Below are positions 17,541 through 25,258 of a DNA stretch of 64,000 nucleotides, one piece after another. A model generated the notes under the pieces. The model was not told the origin of the DNA. It saw only the letters and a program-made list of their open reading frames with translations, and did no database searches. The stretch is from FEN-1219 sp963810755 (GTDB taxonomy: Bacteria > Pseudomonadota > Gammaproteobacteria > Steroidobacterales > Rariloculaceae): positions 496,001 to 560,000 of the forward strand of contig CAWEOP010000002.1 of the NCBI GenBank assembly GCA_963810755.1, given 5' to 3'. The stretch's first letter is position 1, and the number at the start of each line of letters is the position of its first letter. A program made the translations under genes and the position numbers.

Positions 17541-18458
17541 CTATCTCCTTTGCTCAACCGGCAAGACCAATTCCGCGGGCTTGATGATCACGAGATCGCA
17601 CGGCAACCGATCGAGCACACGCGCTGCCGTGCTACCGATCAAGACCTTCTTGATGCCGCGCCGCGCGACGGCACCCATGACGAGGAAATCCGCACCTTCA
17701 TTCTTGGCCGCGTGCTGCAAGCACTCGTGGGGCAAGCCTTCGAGCACGTGCACGTTCTCGCCCGCGACGAAGTGCCTCTCGACGAACGTCGCAATGGCCT
17801 TACGATGCTCCGCGGCCACGAGCTTCTGAGCCTGTACGGGAATCTGGACGCCCATCGGCGGCGCGGACGCATGCACGAGATGGAGGGCGCCTGCAGAACT
17901 TTCGGCCAGGGCTGCCGCGAACTTGTAGATCGCGTCATCGAGCGCTGCGGGCTCGTCGTGCACGTGCAGCGGGTCCACGGCTGCGAGCACGACTGGCTTC
18001 GCCGCAATGTTGCGCGGCTTGACGAGCAGCAGCGGAACCGGGCACTCGAGGATCAGCTGCCAATCCGTGTTGGTCAGCAACGTGCGTTGCAGAAGGGTGT
18101 GATGATGAGTGTCCTTCGCGACGAGCCACGGGCGCTCCGCTGCGGCGCGCTTGATGATCGCCGCCGCGAGCGGGTAGTCCCAGGCCACGTCGACCGTTAC
18201 GCTGAGCCCGCGTTCACGCAGCGGAGCCGCGAGGTCGTCGAGCTTGCGCCGATGGCGCAGCAACAAGTGCTCGCGCGTGCCAGGCTCCGGAATCCAGACC
18301 GTCGCGACGCGGCCGGCGTCGATGTCCGAGTCGTAGTCACATGCGAACAACTCGAGCGCCGCACCGGTTTTCTCGGCGAGCCATGCCGCGCGCTGAACCA
18401 CCGGTTGCTCTTCGTTGGTCGTCGGGTCGACTACGACGAGAATCGTTTTGCCTGACAT
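17541..18458 (-). CDS. Tandem-domain universal stress protein
   Basis: A 305-residue two-domain Usp. The first domain starts with KTILVVVDPTT and includes LVAKDTHHHT, and the second ends with FLVMGAVARRG and DLVIIKPAEL. GGAGG lies five bases upstream of the ATG. It is a paralogue of the 310-residue Usp downstream (shared DTHHHS/T, NTDW and DPLH motifs), suggesting an old duplication. It is first in a same-strand run Usp, cytochrome c, PpsA, Usp, flippase, P-ATPase and ABC, with gaps of a few bases or overlaps in most junctions. Confidence 0.9.
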   Translation of the reverse strand: MSGKTILVVVDPTTNEEQPVVQRAAWLAEKTGAALELFACDYDSDIDAGRVATVWIPEPGTREHLLLRHRRKLDDLAAPLRERGLSVTVDVAWDYPLAAAIIKRAAAERPWLVAKDTHHHTLLQRTLLTNTDWQLILECPVPLLLVKPRNIAAKPVVLAAVDPLHVHDEPAALDDAIYKFAAALAESSAGALHLVHASAPPMGVQIPVQAQKLVAAEHRKAIATFVERHFVAGENVHVLEGLPHECLQHAAKNEGADFLVMGAVARRGIKKVLIGSTAARVLDRLPCDLVIIKPAELVLPVEQRR

Positions 18459-18555
18459 AGCGCCTCCACGAATTGGTATGGCGACAGAGTCGCCGATCGG
18501 GAAAGCGCGCGGTACTTCGGGATGTACTTACTGTTCTGAAGGGCCGCAACTCGGC

Positions 18556-20707
18556 TCACGGCGCCTGGACGCCAGCTGGCCCGCGCTCCCGGTCGAGCGC
18601 GGCTCTGATTCTCACGTCCATCGCAAAGCAGCCGGCCGGCGTCGCGAGCAGCGGATTGATGTCGATCTCGAGAACTTCGCGGAACTCGGCCAGCAGCTGC
18701 GAGACCCCGACGATCACGCGCGCGACCGCCTCGACGTTCACGGCGGCGACGTTGCGGTACCCGAGCATTCGCTTGTAAACACGCGTTCGCGAGATCAGCT
18801 GCCGCGCTAGCACCAAGTCCATCGGAGGCAGCTCGAGCGCGGTATCGCCGATGGCCTCAACGGCAGTGCCACCCTCGCCGAACAATACGATCGGGCCGAA
18901 GTCCCCCCCGGCCTTTGCCCCAACGATGAGCTCGAGCCCAGTTCCGCGATCGATCATGCGCTCGACCGTGAAACCGCGAATCGCCGCGGTCGGATACGAC
19001 GCGCGCACGCGGTCGAGCATGCTCGCCGCCGCAGCCTCTACGGCTGCTCTGCCGACGAGATTGAGCGCGACGCCGCCGGCCTCGGACTTGTGCACGATGT
19101 CCGGCGCGGCAATTTTTAGCGCGACGCTGCCGCCGAGCTGAACCGCGGCAGCGCTCGCCTCGCGCGGTGTCGCGGCTTCCACGATCGGGGCGGTCGTTAT
19201 CTCGTACGCCGCGAGGACAATACGAGCCTCGCGCTGCGTGAGCCATTCTCGCGACTCGGCGCGTGCGCTTTCGAATGCGGCTCGCGCCGCCGCGCGGTCG
19301 GCGCATGAGTGCGAGGGCGTCGGCTCGGATCGGGGGGTCAGCAGCACTGCCCGGCTCTCCCGATGCCGGACCATTTGCATGAAGCCCCGGACCGCTTGCT
19401 CAGGTGTTTCATAAGTCGAAACGCGCGCCGCTTGCAGCTCGCTGCGCGCCGCGCGCGCGCACTGTTCGCCCGGCCAGCTCGTGAGAACCGTAGAGCTCGG
19501 CCGCGCCGCGACGGCCTCCGCCACGGCTCGCGCCGCTTCGACGCCGGACGAGACCGCGGTGGGGCAATGCAAAACGAGCACGCCGTCGCCCACGGCGTCG
19601 TCGAGCACGATTTCGAGCACGCGTTTGAAGCGGCCTGCGTCGGCATCGCCCACGATGTCGATCGGATTGGCGCGCGACCAAGCGCGCGGCAAGAAGCGTG
19701 AGAGCCGCTCGACGGTCGCTTCGTCGAGCGGCGCAAGCTCACCGCCGAGATCGAGCAGCGCGTCGGCCGCAAGCACGCCGAGACCGCCGCCGTTTGAGAC
19801 GATCGTGAGACGGCGGCCGGGCGGAGCATGGCCGAACGCGAGCGTTTCTACCGCACCGAACAGCTCCTCGAGTGTCGCGACCCGGACGATGCCGGCTCGG
19901 CGAAACGCCGCTGAATACTCGGAGTCGGGCCCCGCGAGCCGTCCCGTGTGGGATGCAGCCGCGCCCGCGCTGCGCGCGTGTCGGCCGCCTTTGAGGACGA
20001 TCACGGGCTTCGCGCGGGCCGCCGCTCGAGCCGCAGCCATGAACTTCTCAGGTCGTGTGATCGCTTCCGCGTAGAGAAGGATCGCGGTCGTCTGCGGATC
20101 GCTCGCGAGATAGCCGAGAAGATCGCCGAAGTCGACGTCCACCATGTCGCCGAGCGCATACGACATGCGAGAAACCGACGCCGCGCGCGACGGCCCAATC
20201 GAGCACCGACGTCGCGATCGCACCCGATTGCGCGAGGAACGAAATGCCGCCAGGCCGCGGCATCAAATGCGCAAAGCTCGCGTTGAGCCCGATTCGCGGG
20301 ACGAGCATACCGAGCGTGTTCGGGCCGACGATGCGCAGAGCGGGCCGCGCCGCGGCCAAGAGCTGCGCGCGCCGCGCGCCGCCCTCCTCGCCTTCGAATC
20401 CGGCCGAGATGACCAGCGCCCCGCCTACGCCGCGGGCGGCGAGGTCCTGCACGATTCTTGGGACGCTCGCGGCCGGCGTCGCGACGATCGCGAGGTCCGG
20501 CACCTCCGGAAGGCTCGCAACATCGGGATAGGCACGCAGGCCCAGCACTTCGGAGTAGTGCGGGTTTACGGGGAAGATCGGGCCGCCGAAGCTCGTGCTC
20601 GACAGGTTTTCCAGCATGATCCGGCCGAGCGACGCCGGGCGCTCGCTCGCGCCGATCATCGCGATCGATCGCGGCTGGAACAGCTTGCTCAAATTCCCGG
20701 TGCTCAT
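18556..20707 (-). CDS. ADP-forming acyl-CoA synthetase (acetate-CoA ligase family), one frameshift
   Basis: About 717 residues once one frame change is mended. Order: a CoA-binding domain (SIAMIGASERPASLG, residues 10-130), succinyl-CoA-ligase-like domains (GPNTLG; ASHTGRLAG, holding the likely phospho-His), then an ATP-grasp domain (ALKIAAPDIVHKSEAGG, LVGAKAGGDFGPIVLFG). No acetyltransferase domain is present, so it is not a Pat-type lysine acetylase. It would interconvert acyl-CoA, ADP and phosphate with acid, CoA and ATP, conserving energy under low-energy conditions. The frame breaks near 20160, between GFSHVV and LGDMVDVDFGD. The flanks join seamlessly to the family pattern, so a sequence error is likely. 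Start ATG 20707. Confidence 0.85.
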
Positions 20708-20765
20708 GCGCTCCTCCACGGCCGACACGGTGCGGGCGGACCGCGTGGGGCGGAGTTCGGGAATG

Positions 20766-20771
20766 TACGTA
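20766..20771. promoter_or_regulatory. TACGTA motif between divergent acyl-CoA synthetase and CBS genes
   Basis: Context is AATGTACGTATAT, midway between two divergent starts (20707 and 20823), so one site could serve both genes. Confidence 0.35.
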
Positions 20772-20822
20772 TATCGGCGAGCGGCGCGCGTACCGGAAGA
20801 TGCGACCCACAGGAGGTGGATC

Positions 20823-21272
20823 GTGAATGTCAATACCGTTTGCAATCACAACGTCGCAATGGTGGATCCGAAGACCGGTGTCGTCGAAGCCGCGGCCCGG
20901 ATGCGCACGGAGCACGTCGGCGACTTGATCGTCGTCGAGCACCGCGCGGGTCGCCGCGTTCCAATCGGAATTCTCACTGATCGCGACATCGTCGTCGCGA
21001 TCGTCGCGAAAGGTGTTTCGCCGAACGACGTGACGGTCGCGGACGCGATGAGCAAGGATCCGCTGAAGATCCACGTCGACAACGGCATCGAGTTCGCGTT
21101 GCGCGAGATGCGCCGAGTGGGTGTGCGCCGGGCGCCGGTCGTCGACGACAACGGTGACCTCATCGGCGTGCTCTCGATCGATGACGTTATCGATCATCTC
21201 GCGGTGCAGCTCGGGCACATCGCCGACATCGTTCGTCTTGGCGAACAGGCCGAGCTCGACAAGCGCCCCTAG
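20823..21272 (+). CDS. CBS-domain pair protein
   Basis: A 149-residue CBS pair. Motifs are HVGDLIVVEH and GILTDRDIVVAIVAKG (first), VRRAPVVDDNGDLIGVLSIDDVIDHL (second, split here for length at the dyad). I chose GTG 20823 because AGGAGG sits six bases before it and it starts where the fold starts. An ATG-initiated version would need the whole upstream region. It probably senses adenylates. It is divergent from the acyl-CoA synthetase and convergent with a flavodoxin. Confidence 0.85.
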   Translation: MNVNTVCNHNVAMVDPKTGVVEAAARMRTEHVGDLIVVEHRAGRRVPIGILTDRDIVVAIVAKGVSPNDVTVADAMSKDPLKIHVDNGIEFALREMRRVGVRRAPVVDDNGDLIGVLSIDDVIDHLAVQLGHIADIVRLGEQAELDKRP

Positions 21273-21306
21273 CCGGCACCCCCTTGAGGTGGCCGCTGAA
21301 GTAGTG

Positions 21307-21858
21307 CTAGTCGCGTACGGAAGGCCGCGCGCCAGATCCGCTCGCGGCCGCCGCAGGTAGGTCCGCGGGTGCGCTAGCACCCTTTCGCTGCGCGATCGCG
21401 TCAACGAACTCGCTCATCTTTTTCGAGTAACTCCCGGAATCGATCTCGCGATCGTCGAAAGTCGCAGTCGCAACTGGTCCCGAACCGCAAGTCGCGGCCA
21501 TGTCCTGCAACACTTTCCTCGAGCCGGACCCGCCTTGCGTACAATAGAATGCGACTTGCGGCAGCTGCGCGCGATTCGCTGCGACGTACGCGCGCATCGG
21601 AGAAGCGATGTTGCCGGCCCAGACGGGCGTCCCGAGCACCACGACGCGGTAGTCTCGCGGCATCAGCGTCGGAGCTTTGATCTGAACGGACGTCCGCCGT
21701 AGCGCCTCTGTCGCGCAGCGCCAATAACCGAACAAGCCCGAGCGCCTCGTCGAGTCTCGAATCTCCTCGACATCCGCTCCCATCCTCCGCGCCACCTCTT
21801 CCGCGATTTGGCGCGTGTAACCCGTTCTGGAAAAGAAGACGACGAGTGTGTCCTTCAT
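21307..21858 (-). CDS. Flavodoxin-like protein
   Basis: A 183-residue protein with an FMN-binding flavodoxin fold. The phosphate loop is FFSRTGYTRQIAEEVA, LGTPVWAGNIASPMRAYV holds the second flavin loop, and YCTQGGSG the third. It resembles the menaquinone-dependent protoporphyrinogen oxidase/flavodoxin group but has a C-terminal Ala/Gly-rich extension. I start at ATG 21858, where the beta strand begins and an AGGAG lies just upstream. It would carry electrons or reduce quinones. Its partner is unknown. Confidence 0.8.
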   Translation of the reverse strand: MKDTLVVFFSRTGYTRQIAEEVARRMGADVEEIRDSTRRSGLFGYWRCATEALRRTSVQIKAPTLMPRDYRVVVLGTPVWAGNIASPMRAYVAANRAQLPQVAFYCTQGGSGSRKVLQDMAATCGSGPVATATFDDREIDSGSYSKKMSEFVDAIAQRKGASAPADLPAAAASGSGARPSVRD

Positions 21859-21993
21859 CGTTGCACCTACTCCTAGTCCGCGGCCTTGCCGCAAAACCCG
21901 CTCTGCGACGCTCGCGAATCCCCAGCCTTACCACGACCACGTACTGTCGGGCCGAGACGGTGCGATTTTCGTTGCGCGCGGACCGGGTGGATA

Positions 21994-21999
21994 TACGTA
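21994..21999. promoter_or_regulatory. TACGTA motif upstream of flavodoxin
   Basis: Context is GATATACGTACAAAC, in the divergent region between the flavodoxin and Met-rich genes. Confidence 0.3.
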
Positions 22000-22032
22000 C
22001 AAACAAGTATTCCGCGCCAATGTCGTGCAGTG

Positions 22033-22046
22033 GTTCTACGTAGAAC
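22033..22046. promoter_or_regulatory. 14-bp perfect palindrome GTTCTACGTAGAAC
   Basis: This is the most perfect of the TACGTA elements. It lies 76 bases before the Met-rich protein start and is a strong candidate for a dimeric regulator site. Confidence 0.45.
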
Positions 22047-22121
22047 TGCGTATGAGCGGGTGCGCGCTCAGGGACTATGATCGCCGCGTGTTTCCGAGGA
22101 AGGTTCGCTAACGGAGGCGGT

Positions 22122-22568
22122 ATGAGAAAGACATACGTGTTGATTGCGCTGTCGTCGTTCGCGTTCGTGTGCGGCGCTCAGCCGGCGAACGACAATCAGG
22201 CGCCCCCTCAGGCGGCGCCGGGCATGCAAAAGATGCAAGGCCCGATGCACGACATGCAGGCGCTAATGGATCGCATCCACAAGACGGAGGATCCGCAGGA
22301 GCGGCAACGCTTGATGCGCGAGCACATGCAGTCGATGCAGCAGGGCATGATGATGATGGGCCAGATGATGCGCGCGCAGGGCGACGCTCCGGCGCAAGGG
22401 CGGGAGTGTGCTCAAGGCGACACGGAATGCCGGATGCAGCGTATGCAAGACCAGCAGCAGATGATGGGTCAGCGCATGGGCATGATGCAGATGATGATGG
22501 AGCAGATGATGGGGCAGATGATGCAACGCGACGCGGAAAAGCCGCCCGCGAAGCCCACCGATCCTTGA
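22122..22568 (+). CDS. Exported Met/Gln-rich protein
   Basis: A 148-residue protein with a signal peptide (about residues 1-22). The mature chain is extraordinarily rich in Met and Gln (repeated MQ, MM and GQMM blocks), with two Cys in the middle (RECAQGDTECRMQ). The GGAGG ribosome site is five bases upstream. Periplasmic Met clusters often bind Cu(I) or act as an oxidant sink, so metal or redox buffering is plausible but not shown. I know no named family. Its start lies 76 bases downstream of the perfect TACGTA palindrome. Confidence 0.75.
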   Translation: MRKTYVLIALSSFAFVCGAQPANDNQAPPQAAPGMQKMQGPMHDMQALMDRIHKTEDPQERQRLMREHMQSMQQGMMMMGQMMRAQGDAPAQGRECAQGDTECRMQRMQDQQQMMGQRMGMMQMMMEQMMGQMMQRDAEKPPAKPTDP

Positions 22569-22592
22569 GCACGACGATCGACGCCACCAGCG

Positions 22593-22746
22593 TCAAGGAT
22601 AAGAGAACATCGTATAGGACATCATGCGGCCGGCCAGAATCACGGCGGCCCATACGATGAGGGACGCGAGCCCCGCGAGCCGCACGCTGCCAGGCCACCG
22701 TTCTCGCGACACCCGTGTTTTCGATCCAGCCGAATAACTCGCTCAT
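22593..22746 (-). CDS. Small membrane peptide, one frameshift
   Basis: From ATG 22746 the frame reads MSELFGWIENTGVARTVAW. About 50 bases on it must shift by one base to continue as RLAGLASLIVWAAVILAG and MMSYTMFSYP with a stop at 22593. The two halves together give a typical small one-helix membrane protein of about 50 residues, of a kind often seen beside stress genes. An indel near 22690-22700 is needed. Moderate to low confidence. Confidence 0.35.
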
Positions 22747-22758
22747 CAACGTCGCGCC

Positions 22759-23124
22759 TTACCGATGGGTTCGAGCGCGGCGGCGGCCGCGCGGCGGCAA
22801 GGACAGCGGCTCGAGCAGCTTGACGATGCGACGAACATCGTCCCCGCCGACGATCTCCAGGCCCACGATCCCCCGCGGGGAGGTTTCGACGAGGAGCTCC
22901 TTCGGATGGGCGATGAGATGGTCGACATCTTCGAGCGCGACCTCGAGCAGGTCGGCCTTCGGCTCGTAGACGAGGCCATGGATCGGGAGCCATTTCGCTT
23001 CGATGTGGTCGCCTATTTCGAGCGAGACGAGCTCGAGCTCCGCGCGCTGCCCCTGCTCGATGCCGCGCGAGATCCGGTCGCAGTACGACGCCCAGTCGGC
23101 CCTTACCAGTCTTTCCACGTTCAT
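22759..23124 (-). CDS. DUF5335 family protein
   Basis: A 121-residue soluble protein. It has the DUF5335 pattern: VERLVRADWASYCDRIS, then VSLEIGDHIEAKWLPI, YEPKADLLEVALEDVDHLI and GIVGLEIVGGDDVRRIVKL. The ATG at 23124 has a very strong AGGAGGTC site upstream, which rules out the longer reading frame to 23403. The family occurs with stress and Usp genes. No enzymatic role is known. It is divergent from the DksA-like gene. Confidence 0.8.
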   Translation of the reverse strand: MNVERLVRADWASYCDRISRGIEQGQRAELELVSLEIGDHIEAKWLPIHGLVYEPKADLLEVALEDVDHLIAHPKELLVETSPRGIVGLEIVGGDDVRRIVKLLEPLSLPPRGRRRARTHR

Positions 23125-23187
23125 CAGCACGACCTCCTGCTCGCGGCGACTACACAGCGTGCGGATCGCGACTGCCAGTACGGCAAA

Positions 23188-23193
23188 TACGTA
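23188..23193. promoter_or_regulatory. TACGTA motif upstream of DUF5335 gene
   Basis: Context is CAAATACGTACCG, about 64 bases before the DUF5335 start. Confidence 0.3.
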
Positions 23194-23253
23194 CCGCGGC
23201 ATCGGAACCCGCATCGCACGAGGGCCGGTCGCGCGGCCATTCATTGCAGATTC

Positions 23254-23259
23254 TACGTA
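23254..23259. promoter_or_regulatory. TACGTA motif upstream of DksA-like gene
   Basis: Context is TTCTACGTATAGG, about 90 bases before the DksA-type gene. Confidence 0.3.
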
Positions 23260-23349
23260 TAGGCTCGAGCGCAACACCAACTCACAATGGTATTCCAACG
23301 ACGGCAGCCGGGGCCGGCCGCTGCGACAGTGAAAACGGGAGCACGATTC

Positions 23350-23808
23350 ATGAGCAAGCTCAACCAAGACGCGACCCAACGCGCGTTCGCCGGAACCGGG
23401 CATACGAGCGCGACCTATTGGACCGCAACGCGCTTAGCGAAGGCCGAGAAAACCTTATCGGGCCGAGTGGCGTCTCTGCGCGCGGACATCGCGCGCGAGC
23501 TTCGCAAGTACGGCGATGAGCGCTTGGGCCTAGTGGCCGACAACGTGGCCGACAGCGCGGAATTGTCGATCGCGGACCTCATCGGCGACCTCTACCTCGC
23601 GGAGATCGACCGCGACGTGCGCGAGCTGCGCGACGTCGAGACCGCGCTGCTGCGGATCGCCGGCCACACCTACGGCAGCTGCGTCGATTGCGCGCAAGCC
23701 ATCGACCCAATGCGGCTCGAGTTCAACCCGGCGGCGGCGCGTTGTCTGCACTGCCAGGAGAATGCGGAGCATTCGCCTCACCGCGCGCCGCACTCGACGA
23801 CCCTTTAG
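23350..23808 (+). CDS. DksA/TraR-type zinc-finger protein
   Basis: A 152-residue protein. A long N-terminal coiled-coil-like helical part precedes a C4 zinc finger, GSCVDCAQAIDPMRLEFNP then RCLHCQ near residues 110-140. This matches the DksA/TraR family, whose members enter the RNA polymerase secondary channel. The start ATG 23350 begins at MSKLN. It differs from canonical DksA in its coiled-coil tip, so it is probably an accessory, stress-linked paralogue. Confidence 0.82.
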   Translation: MSKLNQDATQRAFAGTGHTSATYWTATRLAKAEKTLSGRVASLRADIARELRKYGDERLGLVADNVADSAELSIADLIGDLYLAEIDRDVRELRDVETALLRIAGHTYGSCVDCAQAIDPMRLEFNPAAARCLHCQENAEHSPHRAPHSTTL

Positions 23809-23828
23809 GCGGCCTAGGCGCGCAGACC

Positions 23829-23834
23829 TACGTA
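23829..23834. promoter_or_regulatory. TACGTA motif upstream of PDZ gene
   Basis: Context is GACCTACGTAGATC. The palindrome extends to 8 bases (CTACGTAG), about 46 bases before the PDZ-protein start. Confidence 0.35.
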
Positions 23835-23879
23835 GATCCCGTAGCACCCATCGACGCGCGCGCGCGCTACCGTGCTGTC

Positions 23880-24362
23880 ATGAAAGCGCTCAATAGCTCG
23901 GTTTGTACCGGAATACGCAACGTGATTGGCGCGGCCCAGCGATCGCTACCCGGAGCAGTGGTCTGGTCGGTCTGCGCCTCGGTAGGGCTCGCTTACGCGG
24001 TCCAAGCCCATGTCCCGCGTCCGTCCGCCGCGCAACGCGCGCTCCCAGGTTTCATCGCGGCTGCACCCGCGATGCGACGCGAGCCCAGCAGCCGTCACGA
24101 GCCCGCCATGCTCGACAAGCTCGAAGGCGCGGAGCTCGAGAATCCGCTGGAAGGTGCGCGAGCGGGCGTGGTCGTCGTTTCGGTCCAATTCGCGAGCGCG
24201 ATGTGGCGCAACGGCCTGCGCCCCGACGACGTGATTGTCGCGGTCGGACGAGAGCACGTCGGCTCGCTCGACGAGCTTCGGCGCGCGCTCGGCAAGGTCG
24301 CTTGGCCGTTCGTTCTCGAGATCGCGCGCGGTGGCAGGCACGTCCGGATCGTCGTCCCTTAA
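23880..24362 (+). CDS. Single PDZ-domain exported or membrane-anchored protein
   Basis: A 160-residue protein. A hydrophobic segment (about residues 20-42) acts as signal or anchor. The C-terminal half is one PDZ domain: GVVVVSVQFASAMWRNGLRPDDVIVAVG then SLDELRRALGK, resembling the second PDZ of DegQ/DegS-type proteases. No protease domain is attached. A free periplasmic PDZ could regulate another protease or bind misfolded termini, which is an inference. It begins 71 bases after the DksA-like gene. Confidence 0.78.
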   Translation: MKALNSSVCTGIRNVIGAAQRSLPGAVVWSVCASVGLAYAVQAHVPRPSAAQRALPGFIAAAPAMRREPSSRHEPAMLDKLEGAELENPLEGARAGVVVVSVQFASAMWRNGLRPDDVIVAVGREHVGSLDELRRALGKVAWPFVLEIARGGRHVRIVVP

Positions 24363-24377
24363 CCACCGTTCGGCTAC

Positions 24378-24383
24378 TACGTA
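24378..24383. promoter_or_regulatory. TACGTA motif upstream of UrcA gene
   Basis: Context is CTACTACGTATTTC, about 69 bases before the UrcA start. Confidence 0.35.
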
Positions 24384-24451
24384 TTTCACCGCGGCGACTC
24401 TCGTTCAACACTACGGATACGAAAAACGCGACGCACTGGGAGGTTCCGAAC

Positions 24452-24871
24452 ATGAATACTCGATCCAAATTGCTATGCGGCTGTCTCACCCTGCTCGCCG
24501 GGACCGCGGTCTGCGCCGAGCCGGATGGTGCGACGAACAACGTCGACGACGAATCTGGATTTCTGACCGTGCACGCGCCGCGCGTCTTCCGCCGAGCGGC
24601 CGATGGAAAGGCCGGCGGTATCAACAACGAGCTCGTCTCTATCGCGCATCGCGTCAGCTATGAGGGACTCGATCTCGCGATGCATGCGGACGTACTCGAG
24701 CTGCGAAAGCGCATCGTCGAGAGCGCCCAGACCGGTTGCGAGCAGCTCGCAGCGCTCTCCCCGCTCGCCGATCTCGACACTGCAGCCTGCGTTCGCGAGG
24801 CAATCGACGATGCGATGGTGCGTGCCCAGAAGGTGGTCGCCACCGCGATGGAAGCTTACAAGGCGAAATGA
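24452..24871 (+). CDS. UrcA family exported protein
   Basis: A 139-residue protein with a signal peptide (about residues 1-22). The mature part has the UrcA pattern, RVSYEGLDLAMHADVLELRKRI, with two Cys later (TGCEQLAAL, TAACVREA) that can form a disulfide. UrcA proteins are common in Sphingomonadales and Steroidobacterales and have no established function. GGGAGG lies just before the ATG. It is followed at 27 bases by ligA. Confidence 0.82.
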   Translation: MNTRSKLLCGCLTLLAGTAVCAEPDGATNNVDDESGFLTVHAPRVFRRAADGKAGGINNELVSIAHRVSYEGLDLAMHADVLELRKRIVESAQTGCEQLAALSPLADLDTAACVREAIDDAMVRAQKVVATAMEAYKAK

Positions 24872-24898
24872 TCTCAATCGGCTCCGAAAGGTAGCTCC

Positions 24899-25255
24899 AT
24901 GAATCCCGAAAAGCGTACCAATACCGACATTCCCGGCACGTACTTGTTCGACGGCACGCTCGCGTTGAAGGGTTATCCGCTCAACAAGATGTGCTACTCG
25001 TTCAACGAAGCAGCGAACCGGGCCGCGTTCCTCGAGGACGAGGACACTTACTGTGCGCGGTTCGGGCTCAATGACGAGCAGCGCGACGCCGTGAGGCGGC
25101 GCGACATGCTCGCGCTGCTGGAATCGGGCGGCAACGTGTACTACCTCGCGAAGTTCGCTGGCATCTTCGCGTTAGGCGTACAGGACATCGGAGCTCAGCA
25201 GACCGGAATGAGCGTCGACGCGTTTCGCGCGAAGCTCAGCGCGGCGGCGGTCTGA
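24899..25255 (+). CDS. ligA: Extradiol ring-cleavage dioxygenase, small (LigA-type) subunit
   Basis: A 118-residue small subunit of a class III extradiol dioxygenase such as protocatechuate 4,5-dioxygenase or gallate dioxygenase. The LigA fold is seen in DIPGTYLFDGTLALKGYPLN, MCYSFNEAANRAAFL and LLESGGNVYYLAKFAG, which form the all-helical lid over the LigB active site. It ends three bases before ligB, so the pair is co-translated. No further ring-degradation genes are adjacent. Confidence 0.92.
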   Translation: MNPEKRTNTDIPGTYLFDGTLALKGYPLNKMCYSFNEAANRAAFLEDEDTYCARFGLNDEQRDAVRRRDMLALLESGGNVYYLAKFAGIFALGVQDIGAQQTGMSVDAFRAKLSAAAV

Positions 25256-25258
25256 GCG

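Noticed and set aside
18556..20707. Protein lysine acetyltransferase (Pat-type) instead of acyl-CoA synthetase
   Set aside because: No GNAT domain is attached, and the length fits the ADP-forming ligase.
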